From assembly GCA_946699065.1 (NCBI GenBank), contig CAMPDV010000140.1, forward strand, positions 605,281-669,280: a stretch of 64,000 nucleotides of DNA. Direction: 5' to 3'. This document shows positions 1 through 11,908 of this stretch, piece after piece. This stretch comes from Loxodes magnus (lineage: Eukaryota > Ciliophora > Karyorelictea > Loxodida > Loxodidae). The notes under the pieces are model-generated. The model ran no database searches, was not told the DNA's origin, and saw only the letters and a program-made list of their open reading frames with translations. Position 1 is the first letter of the stretch; each line of letters opens with the position of its first letter. The position numbers and the translations under genes are program-made.

Positions 1-526
1 AACAGAAGAAGAGAAGAAGAAGCATGAAGAAGAGAAAGCTTAATATGAAGGGTTATGTAAATTAATGAAGGATGTATTAGGTGATAAGGTAGAGAAAGTA
101 ATAGTAGGATAGCGTATAACAGATAGTCCATGTGTATTAGTAACAGGTGAATATGGTTGGACAGCGAATATGGAACGTATAATGAAAGCATAAGCTTTGC
201 GTGATGCTAGTATGACAAGTTATATGGTATCAAAGAAGACGATGGAAATAAATCCAAAGCATAGTATAGTAACAGAATTAAAGAAGAGAAGTGATGCAGA
301 TAAGAGTGATAAGACGGTGAAAGATTTGATATGGCTTTTATTTGATACATCTTTATTAACAAGTGGTTTTAGTTTGGATGAGCCGAATTAATTTGCAGGT
401 AGAATTCATAGGATGATAAAATTAGGACTATCGATAGAGGACGTGGGAGTAGTAGCAGAAGAGGAAGAATTACCACCCTTATAGGAAGGAAAGTAGGAGC
501 AATCGAATATGGAGGAAGTGGATTGA
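1..526 (+). CDS. HSP90: Hsp90, 3' part of copy 0 (cut by window edge)
   Basis: C-terminal fragment of cytosolic Hsp90, codons starting at base 2. It covers the end of the acidic [11 protein letters not shown] stretch, the [16 protein letters not shown] region of the C-terminal dimerisation domain and the terminal MEEVD peptide that binds TPR co-chaperones, then TGA at 524-526. TAA and TAG are read as Gln (for example EPNQFAGR). The rest of the gene lies upstream of the window. Confidence 0.93.
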
Positions 527-665
527 AAGATTTTGTTTTTAAATGATTTTTTAAATAGAAAATTCTAAAAATGGAAGACTAATTAATAGCCATTAAATTA
601 TATAAGAAAAAGTTCTAGAAAGTTCTAAAGAGTATATAAAGTTTAAAAGTATATATAAATAATAA
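527..665 (+). promoter_or_regulatory. 139-bp Hsp90 spacer: heat-shock promoter plus upstream gene's 3' end
   Basis: The whole sequence between TGA of one unit and ATG of the next. It holds a three-unit heat-shock element TTCtaGAAagTTC (613-625), a two-unit element GAAaaTTC (558-565), a TATA-like TATATAAA (633-640) and a second TATATAAAT just before the ATG. Alternating nGAAn/nTTCn blocks are the known HSF1 binding pattern. The same spacer recurs at 2775-2913, 5024-5162, 7273-7411, 9522-9660, 11770-11908, 14018-14156, 16266-16404, 18514-18652 and 20762-20900. Each copy therefore probably has its own promoter, and 3' UTR plus promoter must share 139 bp. Confidence 0.8.
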
Positions 666-2774
666 ATGGCAGAAACATTTGCCTTTAATGCTGACATTCA
701 GCAACTATTATCGATAATTATAAACACATTTTATTCTAACAAAGAGATCTTTCTACGTGAATTGATATCGAACAGTTCAGATGCTTTAGATAAAATAAGG
801 TATTTAAGTATAACAGAACCAGAAGTATTGGAGAAAGAGCCGAATTTCTATATAAGGATAATTCCGGATAAGACAAATAATACGTTGACGTTATGGGATT
901 CAGGAATAGGAATGACAAAGTTAGAAATGATATCGAATTTAGGAACGATAGCGAAATCAGGAACGAAAGCTTTTATGGAAGCATTGACATCAGGAGCAGA
1001 TATTTCAATGATAGGATAATTTGGTGTAGGATTTTATTCGGCATTTTTGATATCAGATAAGGTAACAGTAATAAGTAAACATAATGATGATGATTAGTAT
1101 ATATGGGAAAGTACAGCAGGAGGGACATTTGCAATATGTAAAGATGAAGGAGAATAGTTGAAGAGAGGTACGAAAGTAATATGTCATTTGAAGGAAGATT
1201 AGTTGGAGTTTTTAGAAGAGAGAAAACTGAAGGATATAATAAAGAAGCATTCTTAGTTTATAGGATTCAATATAGAGTTATAAGTGGAGAAGACGAATGA
1301 GAAGGAAATAACAGAAAGTGAAGATGAAGAAGAGGAGAAGAAAGAAGAGAAGAAAGAGGAGTAGAAAGAAGAAGGTCCAAAGATAGAAGAGGTAAAAGAG
1401 GAGACGGCTGAAAAGAAGAAGAGAAAAGTGAAGGAAGTGACGACAGAATTTGAATAATTGAATAAGACAAAGCCAATATGGATGCGTAAAGCAGAAGATA
1501 TAAAAAAGGAGGAATATGGAGCATTTTATAAATCATTAACGAATGATTGGGAAGATCATTTAGCAGTGAAGCATTTTTCAGTAGAAGGATAATTGGAATT
1601 TAAAGCTCTTTTGTTTATTCCGAAGCGTGCACCTTTTGATTTATTTGAGACAAGAAAGAAACGTAATAACATAAAGTTGTATGTACGTCGTGTATTTATA
1701 ATGGATGATTGTGAAGACTTGATACCGGAATATTTGAGTTTCATAAGAGGTGTAGTAGACTCAGAAGATTTACCATTGAATATATCTCGAGAAAGTTTAT
1801 AGTAAAACAAAATAATGAAGGTGATAAAAAAGAACTTGGTGAAGAAATGTTTGGAAATGCTTTAAGAATTAGCTGAGAATGGAGAAGATTTTAAGAAGTT
1901 TTACGAGTAGTTTTAGAAGAATTTGAAGTTAGGAATTCATGAGGATTCATAGAATAGAGGAAAATTAGCAGAATTTCTTAGATACTACTCTTCGAAATCA
2001 GGAGAAGAGTACACATCTTTAAAAGATTATGTGAGTAGAATGAAAGAAGGTTAGAAGGATATTTATTATATAACAGGTGAATCAAAAGCATAAGTATAGA
2101 ATTCTCCATTTTTAGAAGTATTGAAGAAGAGAGGATATGAAGTGATTTATATGATAGATCCTATAGATGAGTATGCAGTATAATAGTTGAAAGAGTATGA
2201 AGGAAAGAAGTTGAAATCATGTACAAAGGAAGGTTTGGATTTGGATGAAACAGAAGAAGAGAAGAAGAAGCATGAAGAAGAGAAAGCTTAATATGAAGGG
2301 TTATGTAAATTAATGAAGGATGTATTAGGTGATAAGGTAGAGAAAGTAATAGTAGGATAGCGTATAACAGATAGTCCATGTGTATTAGTAACAGGTGAAT
2401 ATGGTTGGACAGCGAATATGGAACGTATAATGAAAGCATAAGCTTTGCGTGATGCTAGTATGACAAGTTATATGGTATCAAAGAAGACGATGGAAATAAA
2501 TCCAAAGCATAGTATAGTAACAGAATTAAAGAAGAGAAGTGATGCAGATAAGAGTGATAAGACGGTGAAAGATTTGATATGGCTTTTATTTGATACATCT
2601 TTATTAACAAGTGGTTTTAGTTTGGATGAGCCGAATTAATTTGCAGGTAGAATTCATAGGATGATAAAATTAGGACTATCGATAGAGGACGTGGGAGTAG
2701 TAGCAGAAGAGGAAGAATTACCACCCTTATAGGAAGGAAAGTAGGAGCAATCGAATATGGAGGAAGTGGATTGA
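666..2774 (+). CDS. HSP90: Cytosolic Hsp90 molecular chaperone, copy 1 (intact)
   Basis: ATP-dependent dimeric chaperone of the cytosol, 702 aa, close to the usual eukaryotic Hsp90 length. The N-terminal ATPase domain shows [23 protein letters not shown] (Asn36, Asp39), DSGIGM (Asp78) and [13 protein letters not shown] Glu/Lys-rich linker follows, then a middle domain with [34 protein letters not shown] and NISRES (catalytic-loop Arg375). The C-terminal domain has [12 protein letters not shown], and the protein ends MEEVD-TGA. That ending excludes an ER (KDEL) or bacterial HtpG form. TAA and TAG encode Gln; every Trp is TGG and no sense TGA is used. Compared with the other copies it has Ala instead of Thr at the codon 1131-1133. 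ATG 666 begins [15 protein letters not shown], the usual Hsp90 start. It sits directly behind a heat-shock promoter. Confidence 0.96.
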
Positions 2775-2913
2775 AAGATTTTGTTTTTAAATGATTTTTT
2801 AAATAGAAAATTCTAAAAATGGAAGACTAATTAATAGCCATTAAATTATATAAGAAAAAGTTCTAGAAAGTTCTAAAGAGTATATAAAGTTTAAAAGTAT
2901 ATATAAATAATAA

Positions 2914-5023
2914 ATGGCAGAAACATTTGCCTTTAATGCTGACATTCAGCAACTATTATCGATAATTATAAACACATTTTATTCTAACAAAGAGATCTTT
3001 CTACGTGAATTGATATCGAACAGTTCAGATGCTTTAGATAAAATAAGGTATTTAAGTATAACAGAACCAGAAGTATTGGAGAAAGAGCCGAATTTCTATA
3101 TAAGGATAATTCCGGATAAGACAAATAATACGTTGACGTTATGGGATTCAGGAATAGGAATGACAAAGTTAGAAATGATATCGAATTTAGGAACGATAGC
3201 GAAATCAGGAACGAAAGCTTTTATGGAAGCATTGACATCAGGAGCAGATATTTCAATGATAGGATAATTTGGTGTAGGATTTTATTCGGCATTTTTGATA
3301 TCAGATAAGGTAACAGTAATAAGTAAACATAATGATGATGATTAGTATATATGGGAAAGTACAGCAGGAGGGACATTTACAATATGTAAAGATGAAGGAG
3401 AATAGTTGAAGAGAGGTACGAAAGTAATATGTCATTTGAAGGAAGATTAGTTGGAGTTTTTAGAAGAGAGAAAACTGAAGGATATAATAAAGAAGCATTC
3501 TTAGTTTATAGGATTCAATATAGAGTTATAAGTGGAGAAGACGAATGAGAAGGAAATAACAGAAAGTGAAGATGAAGAAGAGGAGAAGAAAGAAGAGAAG
3601 AAAGAGGAGTAGAAAGAAGAAGGTCCAAAGATAGAAGAGGTAAAAGAGGAGACGGCTGAAAAGAAGAAGAGAAAAGTGAAGGAAGTGACGACAGAATTTG
3701 AATAATTGAATAAGACAAAGCCCATATGGATGCGTAAAGCAGAAGATATAAAAAAGGAGGAATATGGAGCATTTTATAAATCATTAACGAATGATTGGGA
3801 AGATCATTTAGCAGTGAAGCATTTTTCAGTAGAAGGATAATTGGAATTTAAAGCTCTTTTGTTTATTCCTAAGCGTGCACCTTTTGATTTATTTGAGACA
3901 AGAAAGAAACGTAATAACATAAAGTTGTATGTACGTCGTGTATTTATAATGGATGATTGTGAAGACTTGATACCGGAATATTTGAGTTTCATAAGAGGTG
4001 TAGTAGATTCAGAAGATTTACCATTGAATATATCTCGAGAAAGTTTATAGTAAAACAAAATAATGAAGGTGATAAAAAAGAACTTGGTGAAGAAATGTTT
4101 GGAAATGCTTTAAGAATTAGCTGAGAATGGAGAAGATTTTAAGAAGTTTTACGAGTAGTTTTAGAAGAATTTGAAGTTAGGAATTCATGAGGATTCATAG
4201 AATAGAGGAAAATTAGCAGAATTTCTTAGATACTACTCTTCGAAATCAGGAGAAGAGTACACATCTTTAAAAGATTATGTGAGTAGAATGAAAGAAGGTT
4301 AGAAGGATATTTATTATATAACAGGTGAATCAAAAGCATAAGTATAGAATTCTCCATTTTTAGAAGTATTGAAGAAGAGAGGATATGAAGTGATTTATAT
4401 GATAGATCCTATAGATGAGTATGCAGTATAATAGTTGAAAGAGTATGAAGGAAAGAAGTTGAAATCATGTACAAAGGAAGGTTTGGATTTGGATGAAACT
4501 GAAGAAGAGAAGAAGAAGCATGAAGAAGAGAAAGCTTAATATGAAGGGTTATGTAAATTAATGAAGGATGTATTAGGTGATAAGGTAGAGAAAGTAATAG
4601 TAGGATAGCGTATAACAGATAGTCCATGTGTATTAGTAAACAGGTGAATATGGTTGGACAGCGAATATGGAACGTATAATGAAAGCATAAGCTTTGCGTG
4701 ATGCTAGTATGACAAGTTATATGGTATCAAAGAAGACGATGGAAATAAATCCAAAGCATAGTATAGTAACAGAATTAAAGAAGAGAAGTGATGCAGATAA
4801 GAGTGATAAGACGGTGAAAGATTTGATATGGCTTTTATTTGATACATCTTTATTAACAAGTGGTTTTAGTTTGGATGAGCCGAATTAATTTGCAGGTAGA
4901 ATTCATAGGATGATAAAATTAGGACTATCGATAGAGGACGTGGGAGTAGTAGCAGAAGAGGAAGAATTACCACCCTTATAGGAAGGAAAGTAGGAGCAAT
5001 CGAATATGGAGGAGGTGGATTGA
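2914..5023 (+). pseudogene. HSP90: Hsp90 copy 2, 1-nt insertion near the 3' end
   Basis: The span from ATG to TGA is 2,110 nt instead of 2,109. The extra A is in the run at 4638-4640 (TTAGTAAACAGG where other copies have TTAGTAACAGG). Reading is intact up to that point, about codon 575; beyond it the dimerisation domain tail and MEEVD are out of frame. Silent changes also mark this copy (GAAACT at 4497, GAGGAGGTG before GAT-TGA). This is either a true pseudogene or an uncorrected homopolymer error. Confidence 0.8.
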
Positions 5024-5162
5024 AAGATTTTGTTTTTAAATGATTTTTTAAATAGAAAATTCTAAAAATGGAAGACTAATTAATAGCCATTAAATTATAT
5101 AAGAAAAAGTTCTAGAAAGTTCTAAAGAGTATATAAAGTTTAAAAGTATATATAAATAATAA

Positions 5163-7272
5163 ATGGCAGAAACATTTGCCTTTAATGCTGACATTCAGCA
5201 ACTATTATCGATAATTATAAACACATTTTATTCTAACAAAGAGATCTTTCTACGTGAATTGATATCGAACAGTTCAGATGCTTTAGATAAAATAAGGTAT
5301 TTAAGTATAACAGAACCAGAAGTATTGGAGAAAGAGCCGAATTTCTATATAAGGATAATTCCGGATAAGACAAATAATACGTTGACGTTATGGGATTCAG
5401 GAATAGGAATGACAAAGTTAGAAATGATATCGAATTTAGGAACGATAGCGAAATCAGGAACGAAAGCTTTTATGGAAGCATTGACATCAGGAGCAGATAT
5501 TTCAATGATAGGATAATTTGGTGTAGGATTTTATTCGGCATTTTTGATATCAGATAAGGTAACAGTAATAAGTAAACATAATGATGATGATTAGTATATA
5601 TGGGAAAGTACAGCAGGAGGGACATTTACAATATGTAAAGATGAAGGAGAATAGTTGAAGAGAGGTACGAAAGTAATATGTCATTTGAAGGAAGATTAGT
5701 TGGAGTTTTTAGAAGAGAGAAAACTGAAGGATATAATAAAGAAGCATTCTTAGTTTATAGGATTCAATATAGAGTTATAAGTGGAGAAGACGAATGAGAA
5801 GGAAATAACAGAAAGTGAAGATGAAGAAGAGGAGAAGAAAGAAGAGAAGAAAGAGGAGTAGAAAGAAGAAGGTCCAAAGATAGAAGAGGTAAAAGAGGAG
5901 ACGGCTGAAAAGAAGAAGAGAAAAGTGAAGGAAGTGACGACAGAATTTGAATAATTGAATAAGACAAAGCCAATATGGATGCGTAAAGCAGAAGATATAA
6001 AAAAGGAGGAATATGGAGCATTTTATAAATCATTAACGAATGATTGGGAAGATCATTTAGCAGTGAAGCATTTTTCAGTAGAAGGATAATTGGAATTTAA
6101 AGCTCTTTTGTTTATTCCTAAGCGTGCACCTTTTGATTTATTTGAGACAAGAAAGAAACGTAATAACATAAAGTTGTATGTACGTCGTGTATTTATAATG
6201 GATGATTGTGAAGACTTGATACCGGAATATTTGAGTTTCATAAGAGGTGTAGTAGACTCAGAAGATTTACCATTGAATATATCTCGAGAAAGTTTATAGT
6301 AAAACAAAATAATGAAGGTGATAAAAAAGAACTTGGTGAAGAAATGTTTGGAAATGCTTTAAGAATTAGCTGAGAATGGAGAAGATTTTAAGAAGTTTTA
6401 CGAGTAGTTTTAGAAGAATTTGAAGTTAGGAATTCATGAGGATTCATAGAATAGAGGAAAATTAGCAGAATTTCTTAGATACTACTCTTCGAAATCAGGA
6501 GAAGAGTACACATCTTTAAAAGATTATGTGAGTAGAATGAAAGAAGGTTAGAAGGATATTTATTATATAAACAGGTGAATCAAAAGCATAAGTATAGAAT
6601 TCTCCATTTTTAGAAGTATTGAAGAAGAGAGGATATGAAGTGATTTATATGATAGATCCTATAGATGAGTATGCAGTATAATAGTTGAAAGAGTATGAAG
6701 GAAAGAAGTTGAAATCATGTACAAAGGAAGGTTTGGATTTGGATGAAACAGAAGAAGAGAAGAAGAAGCATGAAGAAGAGAAAGCTTAATATGAAGGGTT
6801 ATGTAAATTAATGAAGGATGTATTAGGTGATAAGGTAGAGAAAGTAATAGTAGGATAGCGTATAACAGATAGTCCATGTGTATTAGTAACAGGTGAATAT
6901 GGTTGGACAGCGAATATGGAACGTATAATGAAAGCATAAGCTTTGCGTGATGCTAGTATGACAAGTTATATGGTATCAAAGAAGACGATGGAAATAAATC
7001 CAAAGCATAGTATAGTAACAGAATTAAAGAAGAGAAGTGATGCAGATAAGAGTGATAAGACGGTGAAAGATTTGATATGGCTTTATTTGATACATCTTTA
7101 TTAACAAGTGGTTTTAGTTTGGATGAGCCGAATTAATTTGCAGGTAGAATTCATAGGATGATAAAAATTAGGACTATCGATAGAGGACGTGGGAGTAGTA
7201 GCAGAAGAGGAAGAATTACCACCCTTATAGGAAGGAAAGTAGGAGCAATCGAATATGGAGGAAGTGGATTGA
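5163..7272 (+). pseudogene. HSP90: Hsp90 copy 3, three 1-nt indels
   Basis: Relative to the consensus it has +1 A in the run at 6569-6571, -1 T in the run at 7082-7084 and +1 A in the run at 7163-7167, net +1. The frame is lost around codon 470, briefly restored between the second and third indel, then lost again, so MEEVD is not encoded in frame. All three changes lie in A or T runs, which favours consensus error, but decay of a redundant copy fits equally well. Confidence 0.78.
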
Positions 7273-7411
7273 AAGATTTTGTTTTTAAATGATTTTTTAA
7301 ATAGAAAATTCTAAAAATGGAAGACTAATTAATAGCCATTAAATTATATAAGAAAAAGTTCTAGAAAGTTCTAAAGAGTATATAAAGTTTAAAAGTATAT
7401 ATAAATAATAA

Positions 7412-9521
7412 ATGGCAGAAACATTTGCCTTTAATGCTGACATTCAGCAACTATTATCGATAATTATAAACACATTTTATTCTAACAAAGAGATCTTTCT
7501 ACGTGAATTGATATCGAACAGTTCAGATGCTTTAGATAAAATAAGGTATTTAAGTATAACAGAACCAGAAGTATTGGAGAAAGAGCCGAATTTCTATATA
7601 AGGATAATTCCGGATAAGACAAATAATACGTTGACGTTATGGGATTCAGGAATAGGAATGACAAAGTTAGAAATGATATCGAATTTAGGAACGATAGCGA
7701 AATCAGGAACGAAAGCTTTTATGGAAGCATTGACATCAGGAGCAGATATTTCAATGATAGGATAATTTGGTGTAGGATTTTATTCGGCATTTTTGATATC
7801 AGATAAGGTAACAGTAATAAGTAAACATAATGATGATGATTAGTATATATGGGAAAGTACAGCAGGAGGGACATTTACAATATGTAAAGATGAAGGAGAA
7901 TAGTTGAAGAGAGGTACGAAAGTAATATGTCATTTGAAGGAAGATTAGTTGGAGTTTTTAGAAGAGAGAAAACTGAAGGATATAATAAAGAAGCATTCTT
8001 AGTTTATAGGATTCAATATAGAGTTATAAGTGGAGAAGACGAATGAGAAGGAAATAACAGAAAGTGAAGATGAAGAAGAGGAGAAGAAAGAAGAGAAGAA
8101 AGAGGAGTAGAAAGAAGAAGGTCCAAAGATAGAAGAGGTAAAAGAGGAGACGGCTGAAAAGAAGAAGAGAAAAGTGAAGGAAGTGACGACAGAATTTGAA
8201 TAATTGAATAAGGACAAAGCCCATATGGATGCGTAAAGCAGAAGATATAAAAAAGGAGGAATATGGAGCATTTTATAAATCATTAACGAATGATTGGGAA
8301 GATCATTTAGCAGTGAAGCATTTTTCAGTAGAAGGATAATTGGAATTTAAAGCTCTTTTGTTTATTCCGAAGCGTGCACCTTTTGATTTATTTGAGACAA
8401 GAAAGAAACGTAATAACATAAAGTTGTATGTACGTCGTGTATTTATAATGGATGATTGTGAAGACTTGATACCGGAATATTTGAGTTTCATAAGAGGTGT
8501 AGTAGATTCAGAAGATTTACCATTGAATATATCTCGAGAAAGTTTATAGTAAAACAAAATAATGAAGGTGATAAAAAAGAACTTGGTGAAGAAATGTTTG
8601 GAAATGCTTTAAGAATTAGCTGAGAATGGAGAAGATTTTAAGAAGTTTTACGAGTAGTTTTAGAAGAATTTGAAGTTAGGAATTCATGAGGATTCATAGA
8701 ATAGAGGAAAATTAGCAGAATTTCTTAGATACTACTCTTCGAAATCAGGAGAAGAGTACACATCTTTAAAAGATTATGTGAGTAGAATGAAAGAAGGTTA
8801 GAAGGATATTTATTATATAACAGGTGAATCAAAAGCATAAGTATAGAATTCTCCATTTTTAGAAGTATTGAAGAAGAGAGGATATGAAGTGATTTATATG
8901 ATAGATCCTATAGATGAGTATGCAGTATAATAGTTGAAAGAGTATGAAGGAAAGAAGTTGAAATCATGTACAAAGGAAGGTTTGGATTTGGATGAAACAG
9001 AAGAAGAGAAGAAGAAGCATGAAGAAGAGAAAGCTTAATATGAAGGGTTATGTAAATTAATGAAGGATGTATTAGGTGATAAGGTAGAGAAAGTAATAGT
9101 AGGATAGCGTATAACAGATAGTCCATGTGTATTAGTAACAGGTGAATATGGTTGGACAGCGAATATGGAACGTATAATGAAAGCATAAGCTTTGCGTGAT
9201 GCTAGTATGACAAGTTATATGGTATCAAAGAAGACGATGGAAATAAATCCAAAGCATAGTATAGTAACAGAATTAAAGAAGAGAAGTGATGCAGATAAGA
9301 GTGATAAGACGGTGAAAGATTTGATATGGCTTTTATTTGATACATCTTTATTAACAAGTGGTTTTAGTTTGGATGAGCCGAATTAATTTGCAGGTAGAAT
9401 TCATAGGATGATAAAATTAGGACTATCGATAGAGGACGTGGGAGTAGTAGCAGAAGAGGAAGAATTACCACCCTTATAGGAAGGAAAGTAGGAGCAATCG
9501 AATATGGAGGAAGTGGATTGA
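7412..9521 (+). pseudogene. HSP90: Hsp90 copy 4, 1-nt insertion in the linker/middle-domain junction
   Basis: Other copies read AATAAGACAAAGCCC; this one reads AATAAGGACAAAGCCC at about 8212, an extra G that is not in a long homopolymer. The frame is lost near codon 267, at the end of the charged linker, so the middle and C-terminal domains are out of frame while the ATPase domain stays intact. Length is 2,110 nt to the conserved TGA. Confidence 0.8.
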
Positions 9522-9660
9522 AAGATTTTGTTTTTAAATGATTTTTTAAATAGAAAATTCTAAAAATGGAAGACTAATTAATAGCCATTAAATTATATAA
9601 GAAAAAGTTCTAGAAAGTTCTAAAGAGTATATAAAGTTTAAAAGTATATATAAATAATAA

Positions 9661-11769
9661 ATGGCAGAAACATTTGCCTTTAATGCTGACATTCAGCAAC
9701 TATTATCGATAATTATAAACACATTTTATTCTAACAAAGAGATCTTTCTACGTGAATTGATATCGAACAGTTCAGATGCTTTAGATAAAATAAGGTATTT
9801 AAGTATAACAGAACCAGAAGTATTGGAGAAAGAGCCGAATTTCTATATAAGGATAATTCCGGATAAGACAAATAATACGTTGACGTTATGGGATTCAGGA
9901 ATAGGAATGACAAAGTTAGAAATGATATCGAATTTAGGAACGATAGCGAAATCAGGAACGAAAGCTTTTATGGAAGCATTGACATCAGGAGCAGATATTT
10001 CAATGATAGGATAATTTGGTGTAGGATTTTATTCGGCATTTTTGATATCAGATAAGGTAACAGTAATAAGTAAACATAATGATGATGATTAGTATATATG
10101 GGAAAGTACAGCAGGAGGGACATTTACAATATGTAAAGATGAAGGAGAATAGTTGAAGAGAGGTACGAAAGTAATATGTCATTTGAAGGAAGATTAGTTG
10201 GAGTTTTTAGAAGAGAGAAAACTGAAGGATATAATAAAGAAGCATTCTTAGTTTATAGGATTCAATATAGAGTTATAAGTGGAGAAGACGAATGAGAAGG
10301 AAATAACAGAAAGTGAAGATGAAGAAGAGGAGAAGAAAGAAGAGAAGAAAGAGGAGTAGAAAGAAGAAGGTCCAAAGATAGAAGAGGTAAAAGAGGAGAC
10401 GGCTGAAAAGAAGAAGAGAAAAGTGAAGGAAGTGACGACAGAATTTGAATAATTGAATAAGACAAAGCCCATATGGATGCGTAAAGCAGAAGATATAAAA
10501 AAGGAGGAATATGGAGCATTTTATAAATCATTAACGAATGATTGGGAAGATCATTTAGCAGTGAAGCATTTTTCAGTAGAAGGATAATTGGAATTTAAAG
10601 CTCTTTTGTTTATTCCGAAGCGTGCACCTTTTGATTTATTTGAGACAAGAAAGAAACGTAATAACATAAAGTTGTATGTACGTCGTGTATTTATAATGGA
10701 TGATTGTGAAGACTTGATACCGGAATATTTGAGTTTCATAAGAGGTGTAGTAGATTCAGAAGATTTACCATTGAATATATCTCGAGAAAGTTTATAGTAA
10801 AACAAAATAATGAAGGTGATAAAAAAGAACTTGGTGAAGAAATGTTTGGAAATGCTTTAAGAATTAGCTGAGAATGGAGAAGATTTTAAGAAGTTTTACG
10901 AGTAGTTTTAGAAGAATTTGAAGTTAGGAATTCATGAGGATTCATAGAATAGAGGAAAATTAGCAGAATTTCTTAGATACTACTCTTCGAAATCAGGAGA
11001 AGAGTACACATCTTTAAAAGATTATGTGAGTAGAATGAAAGAAGGTTAGAAGGATATTTATTATATAACAGGTGAATCAAAAGCATAAGTATAGAATTCT
11101 CCATTTTTAGAAGTATTGAAGAAGAGAGGATATGAAGTGATTTATATGATAGATCCTATAGATGAGTATGCAGTATAATAGTTGAAAGAGTATGAAGGAA
11201 AGAAGTTGAAATCATGTACAAAGGAAGGTTTGGATTTGGATGAAACAGAAGAAGAGAAGAAGAAGCATGAAGAAGAGAAAGCTTAATATGAAGGGTTATG
11301 TAAATTAATGAAGGATGTATTAGGTGATAAGGTAGAGAAAGTAATAGTAGGATAGCGTATAACAGATAGTCCATGTGTATTAGTAACAGGTGAATATGGT
11401 TGGACAGCGAATATGGAACGTATAATGAAAGCATAAGCTTTGCGTGATGCTAGTATGACAAGTTATATGGTATCAAAGAAGACGATGGAAATAAATCCAA
11501 AGCATAGTATAGTAACAGAATTAAAGAAGAGAAGTGATGCAGATAAGAGTGATAAGACGGTGAAAGATTTGATATGGCTTTTATTTGATACATCTTTATT
11601 AACAAGTGGTTTTAGTTTGGATGAGCCGAATTAATTTGCAGGTAGAATTCATAGGATGATAAAATTAGGACTATCGATAGAGGACGTGGGAGTAGTAGCA
11701 GAAGAGGAAGAATTACCACCCTTATAGGAAGGAAAGTAGGAGCAATCGAATATGGAGGAAGTGGATTGA
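9661..11769 (+). CDS. HSP90: Cytosolic Hsp90, copy 5 (intact)
   Basis: 2,109 nt, 702 aa plus TGA. The residue code, MEEVD end and lack of sense TGA are as in copy 1, but with Thr at the copy-1 Ala site ([10 protein letters not shown]). First of five consecutive units that I cannot tell apart by eye. Confidence 0.95.
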
Positions 11770-11908
11770 AAGATTTTGTTTTTAAATGATTTTTTAAATA
11801 GAAAATTCTAAAAATGGAAGACTAATTAATAGCCATTAAATTATATAAGAAAAAGTTCTAGAAAGTTCTAAAGAGTATATAAAGTTTAAAAGTATATATA
11901 AATAATAA

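Noticed and set aside
666..1019. 117-aa ORF ending at TAA, as a separate short protein
   Set aside because: This is the Hsp90 N-terminus cut at a Gln codon; reading TAA/TAG as Gln continues through the whole chaperone to MEEVD-TGA.
1267..1810. Minus-strand ORFs of 84-89 aa repeated in every Hsp90 unit
   Set aside because: They are antisense shadows of the Hsp90 linker and middle domain; composition follows the complement of Glu/Lys codons.
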